64,000 nucleotides of DNA from Thiobaca trueperi (GTDB lineage: Bacteria > Pseudomonadota > Gammaproteobacteria > Chromatiales > Chromatiaceae): contig NZ_SMAO01000006.1 in the NCBI RefSeq assembly GCF_004342175.1, positions 124,001-188,000 of the forward strand. Reading direction: 5' to 3'. The translations under genes were made by a program, and so were the position numbers. Of the stretch, positions 23,032 through 31,405 are shown one piece after another (within the stretch, counting starts at the first letter, position 1; every line of letters starts with the position of its first letter). Below the pieces are notes generated by a model. That model did not search any database, was not told the DNA's origin, and saw only the letters and a list, made by a program, of their open reading frames with translations.

Positions 23032-24350
23032 GTCAGGTCTCCTCTCATACGCCGCCTGAAACTGGAATCGAAGCGCGGATCACGCAAGGCGTCCAGCCTG
23101 GGCCAGTGCGGATAGCGCGCGAAAAAATCCTCCCCGCACATCCGTGCATCCTTGGCCGGATAGATCCGCCCACCTGCCTGCCTGACGACCGCATCAAGCT
23201 GGTCCAGCAGCGCGAAGGTCTTCCTCCCGGCATTGGGGAAATCCAGAGCAAGCGTCACGCCCGGCAGTGGAAAGGACAAAAGCCCCGGCGAGACCGGATC
23301 GCCAAACACTTTCAACACCGCCAGAAACGACCCGACGCCCGCCTGCGCGATCCGCTCCAGGATCTCGCGCACGGCATCGGGACCAACCGTGCGCGGGACG
23401 ACGAACTGATATTGCAGGAAACCGCGTGGACCGTAGATGCGATTCCAGTCGCCCACGCCATCGAGCGGATAGAAGAAGGGCTCGTAGTGGACCAGATCGC
23501 GCTGTACGCCAGGTGGATGGCCATGGAAATACGCCGCGTTGAACAGCCGCAGGGTGGCCGGGTTGATGGCCGAAAATGGCGGACCGACAGGAATCCGTAC
23601 ACGCCGTCGCGAGGGGCGTGGCGGTTGGCTCGGACTGATCTCGGCGTGATTGCCCCGGATGAAGACCCCCCGTCCAAGCCTGGCCCCGCCCGCCAGACAA
23701 TCGATCCAGGCGACCGTCTGCTCGAAGCGCGCGTCCGACTCGGCGGACAGCTCGAAGAAGGCGTCCAGCGTGTCATAACGCTGTGTTTCGGTCTCGATCA
23801 AGGGCGTACTGATGCGCCGCAAGCGAATTTCCGCCCAGGTGATGAGTCCGGTCAAGCCGAGTCCGCCAATCGTCGCCCGATAGAACTCAGGGTGCGACTC
23901 CGGCGAACACAGCCGCCGGCTTCCATCCGAGCGCAACAGCTCGAAGGCCGGCACATGACAGCCGAAGGTGCCCGCCCGATGATGATTCTTGCCATGCACG
24001 TCGTTGGCGATGGCGCCCCCGACCGTCACGAAGCGCGTCCCCGGCGTCACCGGCAGAAACCAGCCGCGCGGGACGGTCAACGCCAGGATCTCATCGAGCA
24101 GGACGCCCGCCTCGCAGCGCAGCAGACCTGAATCCTGATCGAAGGCGATGAAGCGATCGAGCGGACGCGCATCGATCAGCGAACCGCCATCGTTCAGGCA
24201 CACATCGCCATAACTGCGCCCGTTGCCGAAGGGCAGCGCAGACTCATGCGCTTCTTCGGGCAGAGGGAGTGAATCGAATCGCCAGCGCTGGAGCCTGACC
24301 CGCTGTGTGGCGCGTGGATAGCGATTCCAGGACGTGTAACGATGAGTCAT
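23028..24350 (-). CDS. DprE1-like FAD-dependent decaprenylphosphoryl-ribose oxidase
   Basis: 440 aa from the ATG at 24350, which overlaps the UbiA stop (TGATG); the upstream ATG at 24392 would overlap 43 bp and is less likely. Seen: G-N-G-R-S-Y-G-D (PP-loop of VAO-type flavoproteins), V-G-G-A-I-A-N-D-V-H-G-K-N-H-H near residue 120, and a C-terminal segment A-K-D-A-R-M. These match DprE1/ALO-type oxidases. Role: oxidises C2 of polyprenyl-phospho-ribose. With the SDR and HAD-UbiA genes it forms a pathway to polyprenyl-phosphate D-arabinofuranose, at the inner membrane. Confidence 0.88.
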   Translation of the reverse strand: MTHRYTSWNRYPRATQRVRLQRWRFDSLPLPEEAHESALPFGNGRSYGDVCLNDGGSLIDARPLDRFIAFDQDSGLLRCEAGVLLDEILALTVPRGWFLPVTPGTRFVTVGGAIANDVHGKNHHRAGTFGCHVPAFELLRSDGSRRLCSPESHPEFYRATIGGLGLTGLITWAEIRLRRISTPLIETETQRYDTLDAFFELSAESDARFEQTVAWIDCLAGGARLGRGVFIRGNHAEISPSQPPRPSRRRVRIPVGPPFSAINPATLRLFNAAYFHGHPPGVQRDLVHYEPFFYPLDGVGDWNRIYGPRGFLQYQFVVPRTVGPDAVREILERIAQAGVGSFLAVLKVFGDPVSPGLLSFPLPGVTLALDFPNAGRKTFALLDQLDAVVRQAGGRIYPAKDARMCGEDFFARYPHWPRLDALRDPRFDSSFRRRMRGDLT

Positions 24351-25798
24351 CAGACCAGACCAGTGAGGCTTGAGGACGCCAGCCACACGCATCCCGCCAC
24401 GAGGGCGAAAACCGTGTAACTGACCGGATCGGTCAGCGCGAACACAACCGGATCCTCATGCAGGGCACCGCGCCGGGCCAGGAGCCACACCCGGCTGATC
24501 CAGTAGAGCAGCAGGGGACAGGCCAGCCACAGCAGGGACGGTTCGGTGTAAAGCGCCATCACGTCCGCGCTGTCGATGTAGAGCGCCAGCACCAGCGCCG
24601 ACAGATAGCCGCTCACGATGCCAAACTGCGCGAGCGTCTCCAGATCCGCCGTCCGATAACCGCGTCCGGCGGCGAAATTGCGCCCGTCCGCGTAGCAGAG
24701 TTGCAATTCGGCATAGCGCTTGGCCAGCGCCAGACTCAAAAACAGAAACAGCGACAGGGCCAGGAGCCAAAACGACAGCGGGATTCCGGTCGCCGCCCCA
24801 CCGGCCCCGATGCGCAGCGTATAGAGTCCAGCCAGAGTCAACACATCGATCAGAACCCACTGTTTCAGGCGCAGTGAATAGGCCAGGGTCAGCAGATAAT
24901 AGAGTCCGAGCGTCACCGACAGCCAGAACGGCAGCCACAGCGCCAGCAGGAAGGCCAGGGTCAAGAGACTCGGGATCAACCACAGGCCTTGTTGAATCGG
25001 GATGAGCCCGGCCGCGAACGGACGGCGGCATTTGGTCGGATGCGCGCGATCCGCCGCCAGATCCAGCAGATCATTCAATACATAAACACTGGAAGCACAG
25101 AGCCCAAAGGCGAGAAAGGCCAGGGCCGTCTGGAGCAGCAGGGCAGGGTTGAATACTTGATGGGCGGCCAGCAGCGGCACGAACACCAGGGCATTCTTGA
25201 CCCACTGATGCACCCGCAGCGCCTTGAGATAGGTGCGCAGGCTGATCGCTGGTGCGGGGATGATACGCTCGACCTCGGCCATTCCGGCGACGTGACGGGC
25301 CAGCGGCGCACTGGCGTTGACGACAATGGCCTTCCTGGCGTGGCTCCAGACCCGCAGATCGCTGATGGAGTTGCCGGCGTAATCGAAACCGCTGGCGCCG
25401 AACAATTCCACAAGACGATCGCGCTTGCGCGTGCCTGAGAGATTGATTTCGGCGTCGCTTGCCAGGATGGCAGCGAACAGCCCCAGATGACAGGCGATCT
25501 GTTCGGCATACCGCTGATTGGCGGCGGTCGCCAGCACCAGCCGTCGCCCCTGATTCTGCTGATCGCGCAAGTAGGCCAGCAGTGGCTGATTGAACGGCAG
25601 CCGGGTCACGTCCAGTTCGACCCGCTGGGCGATCTGGTGCTTGAAATGGGCTTTACCCTTGAGCAGCCACAGCGGCAGCACGAAGAGCCAGAACGGATTG
25701 CGCTTCAGCAGCACCAGCACGGATTCGATCAGCAGATCCGTCTGGATCAGGGTGCCATCCAGATCCACGCACAGCGGGCGGGGTCGATCATCCGTCAT
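24350..25798 (-). CDS. HAD phosphatase-UbiA fusion (polyprenyl-phosphate phosphoribosyltransferase)
   Basis: 482 aa. Residues 1-190 are a HAD phosphatase (D-L-D-G-T-L nucleophile at 11-16). Residues 195-480 are a UbiA prenyltransferase with eight or nine TM helices and the Asp-rich motif N-D-L-L-D-L-A-A-D (about 253-261). Family knowledge: such UbiA enzymes attach 5-phosphoribose from PRPP to a polyprenyl phosphate, and a phosphatase removes the 5-phosphate. The HAD domain fused here fits that second step. It is coupled to dprE1-like by overlap. Its 5' end is duplicated 0.5 kb upstream at 26156-26296, where a nucleotidyltransferase gene has been inserted. Confidence 0.9.
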   Translation of the reverse strand: MTDDRPRPLCVDLDGTLIQTDLLIESVLVLLKRNPFWLFVLPLWLLKGKAHFKHQIAQRVELDVTRLPFNQPLLAYLRDQQNQGRRLVLATAANQRYAEQIACHLGLFAAILASDAEINLSGTRKRDRLVELFGASGFDYAGNSISDLRVWSHARKAIVVNASAPLARHVAGMAEVERIIPAPAISLRTYLKALRVHQWVKNALVFVPLLAAHQVFNPALLLQTALAFLAFGLCASSVYVLNDLLDLAADRAHPTKCRRPFAAGLIPIQQGLWLIPSLLTLAFLLALWLPFWLSVTLGLYYLLTLAYSLRLKQWVLIDVLTLAGLYTLRIGAGGAATGIPLSFWLLALSLFLFLSLALAKRYAELQLCYADGRNFAAGRGYRTADLETLAQFGIVSGYLSALVLALYIDSADVMALYTEPSLLWLACPLLLYWISRVWLLARRGALHEDPVVFALTDPVSYTVFALVAGCVWLASSSLTGLV

Positions 25799-25852
25799 CC
25801 GTCTTCACCGTATCCAATAGAAAGCTCAATCGGCTGTGGTCGGCGAGGTTGG

Positions 25853-26152
25853 TCATAGTGGGACTCCGTGATGCCGCACCTGAGCATGAATCGGCTGGGG
25901 TCGTGTCTCGGGATCGACGAGGATAACGTCGATGCGTTGATCGCCCAAGGTGATTTGCAGTTGGGCGGCCAGACGACTCGCCATGGCGGCGCGATTGGCG
26001 ATTCGCTGATTGGTTTCAACGAACAGATCAATGTCACCGCCGCGAGCCGCCTCGTCGAGGCGTGATCCGAATAAACGCACGCACGCGCCAGGGCCAAACA
26101 TCGCGGCGACGGTCTCGTGGATGATTTTGGATTGTGCTGGGGTGATTCGCAT
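25853..26152 (-). CDS. Minimal nucleotidyltransferase (MNT) domain protein
   Basis: 99 aa. The MNT signature G-S-R-L-D-E-A-A-R-G-G-D-I-D-L-F-V (about residues 29-45) contains the G-S and D-x-D metal ligands; a third Asp (R-I-D-V-I-L-V-D) is near residue 73. Family knowledge: MNT proteins commonly act as antitoxins that modify a HEPN toxin encoded next to them. No intact HEPN gene is present. A 22-codon frame (25788-25856) begins with an ATGA overlap at the MNT stop but soon stops; it may be a HEPN remnant or chance. The gene interrupts the tightly coupled glycan operon. Confidence 0.82.
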   Translation of the reverse strand: MRITPAQSKIIHETVAAMFGPGACVRLFGSRLDEAARGGDIDLFVETNQRIANRAAMASRLAAQLQITLGDQRIDVILVDPETRPQPIHAQVRHHGVPL

Positions 26153-26155
26153 CGC

Positions 26156-26296
26156 TTATTTCTCAAGGGCATGAATGATGTCCGATTTCGTCAAGTCGCC
26201 GCTTCCAATACGGGCGACCGGCGATGGACCCAGATCCACCTGAGTCAGGGCGCCATCCAGATCCACACACAGCAGGCGCGTTGGCGAAGCCGTCAT
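26156..26296 (-). pseudogene. Duplicated 5' end of the HAD-UbiA gene, truncated
   Basis: The frame starts M-T-A-S-P-T-R-L-L-C-V-D-L-D-G-A-L with an ATGA overlap on the flippase-like stop, then diverges and stops after 46 codons. The DNA around CATCCAGATCCAC-CACAGC is near-identical to the true HAD-UbiA start at 25740-25798. The original operon junction was probably flippase-like gene to HAD-UbiA; the MNT cassette then inserted and left this broken duplicate. The Thr of D-L-D-G-T is Ala here. Confidence 0.62.
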
Positions 26297-27246
26297 AGGT
26301 TCGCGTGCCGTTGCGTGCCGCCGAGCTCCAGCCAACCCAGGGCCGCCAGACCCAGGACCACTGCAAACCACAGCGTCGCCAACCGACACAGCAGGGTCGC
26401 CGCCAAAGCGGTCGGCATCTCAACACCGGCCAGACCCAGCAAGAGCACCATCACGGCTTCCGTGCTCCCCAGACCGCCGGGAATGAAGGATAGCGCCCCG
26501 GCCAGGATGCCGGCGGCATAGATGCCCAGGGCCGACAGAAGTGAGATCGGTGTCTCCAGTGCGTGCAGAATGACAAAGAAACCGATCCCCTCGGCTCCCC
26601 AGGCGATCAGGCCCAGCAGCAGGCCCGGATGACGCAGCTGCGGTTGCAGCAGTTGCGCCGAATCGCGCAGGAGCGCGCGCAGATGCCTGATCCCGCGCGC
26701 GAGTCGCGGCCAGTTGCACCGCGTCGTCAGACGGCCGAGCAGGCGATCAAGTTGCGGATGGTGCAGCAGAGCCAGTGCCGCCAGGACACCGATCAGCGCC
26801 ACGGCGACCGGCCAGCGCGCGCTGGCGAAGCTCCAGGCCGCCGCGATGGCCAGGATTGCGATGGCTGCCAGATCCAGCAGGCGCTCGACGAAGAGCACCG
26901 CCAGACTCTGGCTCCAGGGTACGCCGTGACGGTTGAGGTAGAGCGAGCGCACGGCCTCGCCTGCCTTGCCGGGGGTAGTGGTGAAGGCAAAACCGGCCAC
27001 ATAGTAGGCGAGGTGTCTGCCCCAGGGGATCTGTTTACCGAAAAGATGCAAATACCAGTGCCAACGAGCGAAACGAATCAGGTAGTTGAGTAACGAGAGA
27101 CTCAGGAGCAGCGCCCAACCCGAGATCCCAAGCCGAATGGCCGCATCGGCGACGACCGAGGCATCGGTGTAGACCATGGCCCCGGCATACAATGCAATGC
27201 CAAACCCAACCGAGACGAGTAAAGGGCGAGCCAGACGGCTCATCAT
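26293..27246 (-). CDS. Flippase-like integral membrane protein (lysylphosphatidylglycerol synthase TM-domain family)
   Basis: 317 aa with about eight TM helices. Typical family features are N-Y-L-I-R-F-A-R-W-H-W-Y (about residues 53-64), T-T-T-P-G-K-A-G-E-A-V-R (about 89-100) and P-G-G-L-G-S-T-E near residue 255. It lacks the soluble LPG synthase domain, so lipid aminoacylation is unlikely. In glycan loci such proteins are proposed to flip or bind polyprenyl-linked sugars; here it could move polyprenyl-phospho-arabinose (inference). The start overlaps the preceding membrane-protein stop. Confidence 0.83.
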   Translation of the reverse strand: MMSRLARPLLVSVGFGIALYAGAMVYTDASVVADAAIRLGISGWALLLSLSLLNYLIRFARWHWYLHLFGKQIPWGRHLAYYVAGFAFTTTPGKAGEAVRSLYLNRHGVPWSQSLAVLFVERLLDLAAIAILAIAAAWSFASARWPVAVALIGVLAALALLHHPQLDRLLGRLTTRCNWPRLARGIRHLRALLRDSAQLLQPQLRHPGLLLGLIAWGAEGIGFFVILHALETPISLLSALGIYAAGILAGALSFIPGGLGSTEAVMVLLLGLAGVEMPTALAATLLCRLATLWFAVVLGLAALGWLELGGTQRHANL

Positions 27247-29060
27247 CAGCGGTCAACCGCCCGCCTGCGGCGCCACGTCAACCATGGCCAGACCAGCAGC
27301 AGGAAAGTGGTCGTTGCAGCTAAACCAGCCATGGTCACCAGATCGGCAATCCGCTGTTTCGTGCTCTTCGCGAACGGGAATGGGCGATACGAAACGAACG
27401 CCTCTGCCGCCGCCCGCTGGTCCACGCGGAAATGGTCTCCAGGTTCGCATCCGTTCTCTTCAGGGAAAACGTAACAGGCTGGATTCTTGATGTTTAGATA
27501 GCCGTCTGCCTCATCCATCACGTCGCCCAGCACCAGTCTTCCCTGCGGGAATTTTTCCAGCCGGTAACCGAAGGCCGGGTTGTAGCATGCCGCCTGCGAA
27601 ACGCCCTCCACAAGCACGTCGTTCCGATCCACGCTCCCGTATAACCCTTCGTTGCCGGTGGCCGCTTTAATCCCGACAAAGTTGATCCGATGCGCTTGTG
27701 CCGCGCCTGCTGCGAGCCGCTGATAGCCCGCCAGGAGAGAACCTGGGTTGTAGGGCTGATCGCGGTAGTACAGCCTCAGATCGACGAATTGCAGTCCAAT
27801 AAGAATCAGGATGGATGCAGTGGCGAACCGCCAATGGTTGCCTGTCCAATACTGCGCCGCCATCGCGAACAGAAGAGGCAGGACGGCCAGATAGATCACA
27901 ATCCAACGCATCGGCCACGCCGTCGCTCCGATCAGCGGCACCTGCTTGAGCCATGTGTTGAATTGCGGCGTATAAAACATCAGGACGAGCGGAATAAAGG
28001 CCAGCACGACGATTGCGAGCGCCGGCCAGCGCGCACCTGTCAGTCGAAGCCCCTGAGCACCGTCGCGTCGGCGCAGGAAAAAGGCCGCAAGAAGGCAGAT
28101 CAGGGGCGCGATGGTAAAGCCATAAGCCCATTCATGGGGCAGCACGCTCCACTGGACGTTGACCATCGAGGCGAAGGCCTGACGCGCGGCGGCCTCGCTC
28201 GTCCAGAACAAGGCAAGCAGGGTCGTCTTGATGAGCGCCCAAGGGTCCGCGAACCCTGGCAATTGGTATTGAGTGCGTTCAAAGCGCCCGTAAAACGCCA
28301 GACTCGCCATCAGTTTGCTGGCAGAAAAAACCACGCTCACCGCGACGGCCAGCATCATGCGAGCGAGCAGGTCTCGCTGCCATGGCTGCACCAGGCGATA
28401 TGCAAGCAGCACAAGTCCGACCCCAAGCGCGCCTGGCACCATCAGCGTGGGCAAGCCCGATTGCAGCCAATAAGCGGCGATGAGGCCGGCGAGCAAGGCA
28501 AACCCCACTTTATGCACAACGCCGTCTGCGGGCCGAATCAGATACCAGGCCAACCAGGGAACCAGGGTCAAGCCGTGATAACCGTATTCGCCCAGAATGG
28601 TGCGATAGGGCTGAAACGTATTGAAGAAAAAGAGCGCCGCCGCGAAGATCGACCAGCCGAGGGAAAGACCAAATGCCCTCCTGGCCAGCACATACATCCC
28701 GAAGTAGCCCAGGGAGGCGAACAGCAGCAGTGTGAGGTAAGCGGCTGTCAGCGGATCGACAATAAAACTGAGCCACTGGGGCACGGAGTAGTAGCCGGAC
28801 TGCGGATCGGCGAACAGCGGAACACCCGCGCAGAATGAAGGCGTAAACCAGGGCACCTCGAAGAGTCCGTTTTTTGCGAACCAGATAAAACCGTCCGTGC
28901 AGCCCGCCAGGGCGAGGCCAAAGTCGTGTCCCAAGGTACCGCGTGCGGTTGGAAAGAAGTCGTGATAGATGAAATGGAAGAGGGAAAGGAATACTCCCCA
29001 AGCGGCAAAGACATAGACGCGATCATTGATTTTCATGAGTAATTTGCTTTTCTCCGGCAT
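27246..29060 (-). CDS. Large polytopic membrane protein, GT-C-like
   Basis: 604 aa, about 11-13 TM helices plus a C-terminal soluble part of about 110 residues before a last TM. The first loop carries G-H-D-F (residues about 44-47) and W-F-T-P-S-F-C-A-G-V-P-L-F-A-D-P-Q, resembling the acidic first loop of YfhO-like/GT-C lipid-sugar-dependent glycosyltransferases. No named family is certain. In this operon it is a good candidate for the transferase that uses polyprenyl-phospho-arabinose. An alternative start is the ATG at 29036. Its stop overlaps the start of the flippase-like gene. Confidence 0.72.
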   Translation of the reverse strand: MPEKSKLLMKINDRVYVFAAWGVFLSLFHFIYHDFFPTARGTLGHDFGLALAGCTDGFIWFAKNGLFEVPWFTPSFCAGVPLFADPQSGYYSVPQWLSFIVDPLTAAYLTLLLFASLGYFGMYVLARRAFGLSLGWSIFAAALFFFNTFQPYRTILGEYGYHGLTLVPWLAWYLIRPADGVVHKVGFALLAGLIAAYWLQSGLPTLMVPGALGVGLVLLAYRLVQPWQRDLLARMMLAVAVSVVFSASKLMASLAFYGRFERTQYQLPGFADPWALIKTTLLALFWTSEAAARQAFASMVNVQWSVLPHEWAYGFTIAPLICLLAAFFLRRRDGAQGLRLTGARWPALAIVVLAFIPLVLMFYTPQFNTWLKQVPLIGATAWPMRWIVIYLAVLPLLFAMAAQYWTGNHWRFATASILILIGLQFVDLRLYYRDQPYNPGSLLAGYQRLAAGAAQAHRINFVGIKAATGNEGLYGSVDRNDVLVEGVSQAACYNPAFGYRLEKFPQGRLVLGDVMDEADGYLNIKNPACYVFPEENGCEPGDHFRVDQRAAAEAFVSYRPFPFAKSTKQRIADLVTMAGLAATTTFLLLVWPWLTWRRRRAVDR

Positions 29061-29081
29061 CGTCAGGCAGGTCCATATGAG

Positions 29082-29582
29082 TCATTGCCGGCCTCTGAAA
29101 TTGCCGTATTCCATCGACGTCGCTGCGGCAACGCCGTTTCTGAATGTAAACATTTTATGTCCAAAGAAGCTCAGAATGACCTGTGTTGCCAACAGCAAAG
29201 CGCCTGCGATATACGGCGCGGCATGCGGGTTATCCGTCAGATACGCCACAACGAATACCGATGGAGGCAGCAGTGCCAATCCCAGCAGGATGCTTCCGCT
29301 ATAAATAATCAGACAGCGTGCCCATTCAGTAAAATAGTGACCCTTGGTCTTGAAGACGAACCATTTGTAGCCGAGAAAAGAAACCGTGATATTCAGCACG
29401 CTTGACAGCAGACTTGCCGCCAGGTAGCTGGCAGGAATATAGGAGGCCAGGAGGGCGGTGAACAGTGCGAACATACCGTAACCGAACACCGTATTCCAAA
29501 TTCCGACAACGAGATAACGCCCAAACTGCCCAGGCGGGATATGCGAGGTCAACGAGGTCAGAAAGGAACGAGGCTTCAGCAT
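29082..29582 (-). CDS. GtrA family membrane protein
   Basis: 166 aa with four TM helices and the GtrA pattern: F-G-R-Y-L-V-V-G (residues 20-27), N-T-V-F-G-Y, S-F-L-G-Y-K-W-F-V-F, and a C-terminal H-K-M-F-T-F-R. Family knowledge: GtrA-type proteins are thought to flip undecaprenyl- or decaprenyl-linked sugars made by GtrB-like enzymes or UbiA/DprE pathways. Both types are encoded in this operon (32493-33497 and 22294-25798). Confidence 0.88.
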   Translation of the reverse strand: MLKPRSFLTSLTSHIPPGQFGRYLVVGIWNTVFGYGMFALFTALLASYIPASYLAASLLSSVLNITVSFLGYKWFVFKTKGHYFTEWARCLIIYSGSILLGLALLPPSVFVVAYLTDNPHAAPYIAGALLLATQVILSFFGHKMFTFRNGVAAATSMEYGNFRGRQ

Positions 29583-29623
29583 GTAAGACTGGCTCAGTAT
29601 TCAGCGTGAAGAAAAAAGCTGCC

Positions 29624-30262
29624 TCAGCACAATCTGGCAATCGCAGCCGCGTTATCGAGCACCACCAGATCGCGTAAGACATCTGGCGAAAATCGCCCAT
29701 AACCCCAGCTCACGCCGATAAACTGCAAACCGTTTTCGTGCGCTGCCTGCGCGTCGTCCGGCGTATCGCCAATCAGACAGGCATCCTGCCCAGGGATGTC
29801 ATGTTTCTCCAGCAACCAACGGATCAGCGCGGCTTTCGATGCGAAAACAGGGGAAACCGAATCCAATGCATGGATGCCTGCAAACAAGGACGTCCAGTCC
29901 AGCATATTCAGAATACGTAAGGTTGGACGAATGCGTTTATTTGTTACGATGAACATTTTTGAACCGCTTGATGCCAGCGAGCGCAGTGTCTCATCGATAC
30001 CTGGATAGACCAAGGTCTTCAAATAACCACTGCTATCGTATTCCTCACGGAAAAAATTCGCCAAACGCTCAACGGTGCCTGCATCCTCAATGCCTGCGAT
30101 CCTGCTCAAAATCACATGTAACGGAGGCCCGATCAGCGATTGATCCAAGGGCACGACTGGAGCGATACCTGCCCGTGCCAGGGCTGTGGCGAACGTGTCA
30201 AGAATACCTGGAGCAGAGTCGATCAGCGTGCCATCGAGATCGAATAACAGAATGTCAGGCAT
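29624..30262 (-). CDS. HAD family hydrolase (phosphoglycolate-phosphatase-like)
   Basis: 212 aa from the ATG at 30262 (8 bp after the NeuB-like stop); the longer frame to 30337 overlaps that gene and is rejected. Motif I D-L-D-G-T-L-I-D-S at residues 7-15, motif II I-V-T-N-K (about 100), motif III K and motif IV G-D-T-P-D-D. The cap is of the small helical type. In this position it may dephosphorylate a sugar-phosphate precursor, for example the 9-phosphate made by some NeuB-family enzymes. The substrate is not evident. Confidence 0.85.
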   Translation of the reverse strand: MPDILLFDLDGTLIDSAPGILDTFATALARAGIAPVVPLDQSLIGPPLHVILSRIAGIEDAGTVERLANFFREEYDSSGYLKTLVYPGIDETLRSLASSGSKMFIVTNKRIRPTLRILNMLDWTSLFAGIHALDSVSPVFASKAALIRWLLEKHDIPGQDACLIGDTPDDAQAAHENGLQFIGVSWGYGRFSPDVLRDLVVLDNAAAIARLC

Positions 30263-30269
30263 GATCGAA

Positions 30270-31358
30270 TCAAAGTCCGCGCTGGTAGATCTGGTCGCGA
30301 AGCGTGCTGTTACGGGAATAAGGGCTATCCACATCATCGATCATGAGCGGCTTGTCCTTGCTGATGTCTGACAGGATCTGCTGACCGTTGAGGATTTCCC
30401 GGCAAGACAGTTGGCCCTTTAGCAAAGGAATCGCGAGATAGAAATCGCGGTTCAGGTTGCGATGATGGATTTCGTATCCTGCGGGCAGGTCACGCTTGGC
30501 GTAAACACCCCGAACCAGCGCATCGAGATACTGAACTTCCTTGCGTTTTGGAGTGCGTTTGGTTGTGCTTTCCCCGCCACACATCTCAACCGCCTTGTGG
30601 TAAGCCTTGAACCAGGCATCAATCTGGTGCGGGAGCGAGCAATAGGGTGAAACCGGGATGTCGTCATCCTCGATATCGATGTGACGCTCCCAGATTCGGG
30701 CTCCTTTTGCATAGGAGATCAGCATCGAAGCGTGCCAATCGGTGTATTCATGGGTCGAAAACCCAATGACATTGTTCGGGTAGCGCTGACGCAGATAGTC
30801 GATCTGGTTCAGTTCCAGTTCGCCGTCCTCGGACGGATAGATCGAGACACAATGATTGATCGCGAGCGGAATATGTCGATTGGCAAAAAATTTCACCAGA
30901 TCGTCAAGGTCTTTCAATGAGGAACCGCCGGTCGATACGATGACCGGGCGTTTTGTCAGCGCAATGCGTTCGATCAGGAACCAATCGTTGAGATCGGAAC
31001 TGGCGATTTTGATGATGGGAAGATCCAGCTCCTCACAGAAATCCACCGATGCCTCATCAAATGGCGTAGCCATCGGGATGCAGCCCTGCTCCTTGATGCG
31101 GGCCACCAGCGTGCACATCTCGGCCTTTGGAAGTTTCGTCGCCTCAGTTTTGCTGATGTAGCGGACATCGCGTGTCCCTTTGAAATCCGGATGGACAAAA
31201 CTCTCGACATCGCGAAACTGGAGTTTGATGGCCGCGCGCACGTTGTTGAATTTGACGACCTGAGCGAAGTCATTGACGATCTTAAGACCGCGATCAAGAC
31301 GCCCCCAATGATTGTTGGCAAGTTCGAGCACAAAAAGATTCTCGAAAATTCGCTTCAT
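30270..31358 (-). CDS. NeuB-family (N-acetylneuraminate synthase-like) protein
   Basis: 362 aa. The TIM-barrel N-terminus has E-L-A-N-N-H (about residues 13-18), K-L-Q (45-47), I-K-I-A-S-S-D (about 117-123) and S-T-G-G-S near 141, all typical of NeuB/PseI/SpsE. A C-terminal SAF/antifreeze-like domain follows (about 290-345; G-V-Y-A-K-R-D-L-P-A-G). Family knowledge: condenses phosphoenolpyruvate with an aldose to form a nonulosonic or related ulosonic acid. No CMP-sugar synthetase gene is nearby, so the product might be used without CMP activation, or activation is encoded elsewhere. Confidence 0.88.
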   Translation of the reverse strand: MKRIFENLFVLELANNHWGRLDRGLKIVNDFAQVVKFNNVRAAIKLQFRDVESFVHPDFKGTRDVRYISKTEATKLPKAEMCTLVARIKEQGCIPMATPFDEASVDFCEELDLPIIKIASSDLNDWFLIERIALTKRPVIVSTGGSSLKDLDDLVKFFANRHIPLAINHCVSIYPSEDGELELNQIDYLRQRYPNNVIGFSTHEYTDWHASMLISYAKGARIWERHIDIEDDDIPVSPYCSLPHQIDAWFKAYHKAVEMCGGESTTKRTPKRKEVQYLDALVRGVYAKRDLPAGYEIHHRNLNRDFYLAIPLLKGQLSCREILNGQQILSDISKDKPLMIDDVDSPYSRNSTLRDQIYQRGL

Positions 31359-31405
31359 TTTGAATTTCTCACTAAGTTATCACTATGCCACTTATGTGCT
31401 CGTGA

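Noticed and set aside
26293-27246. Lysylphosphatidylglycerol synthetase (mprF)
   Set aside because: Only the membrane flippase-like part is present; the soluble aminoacyl-transferase domain is missing.
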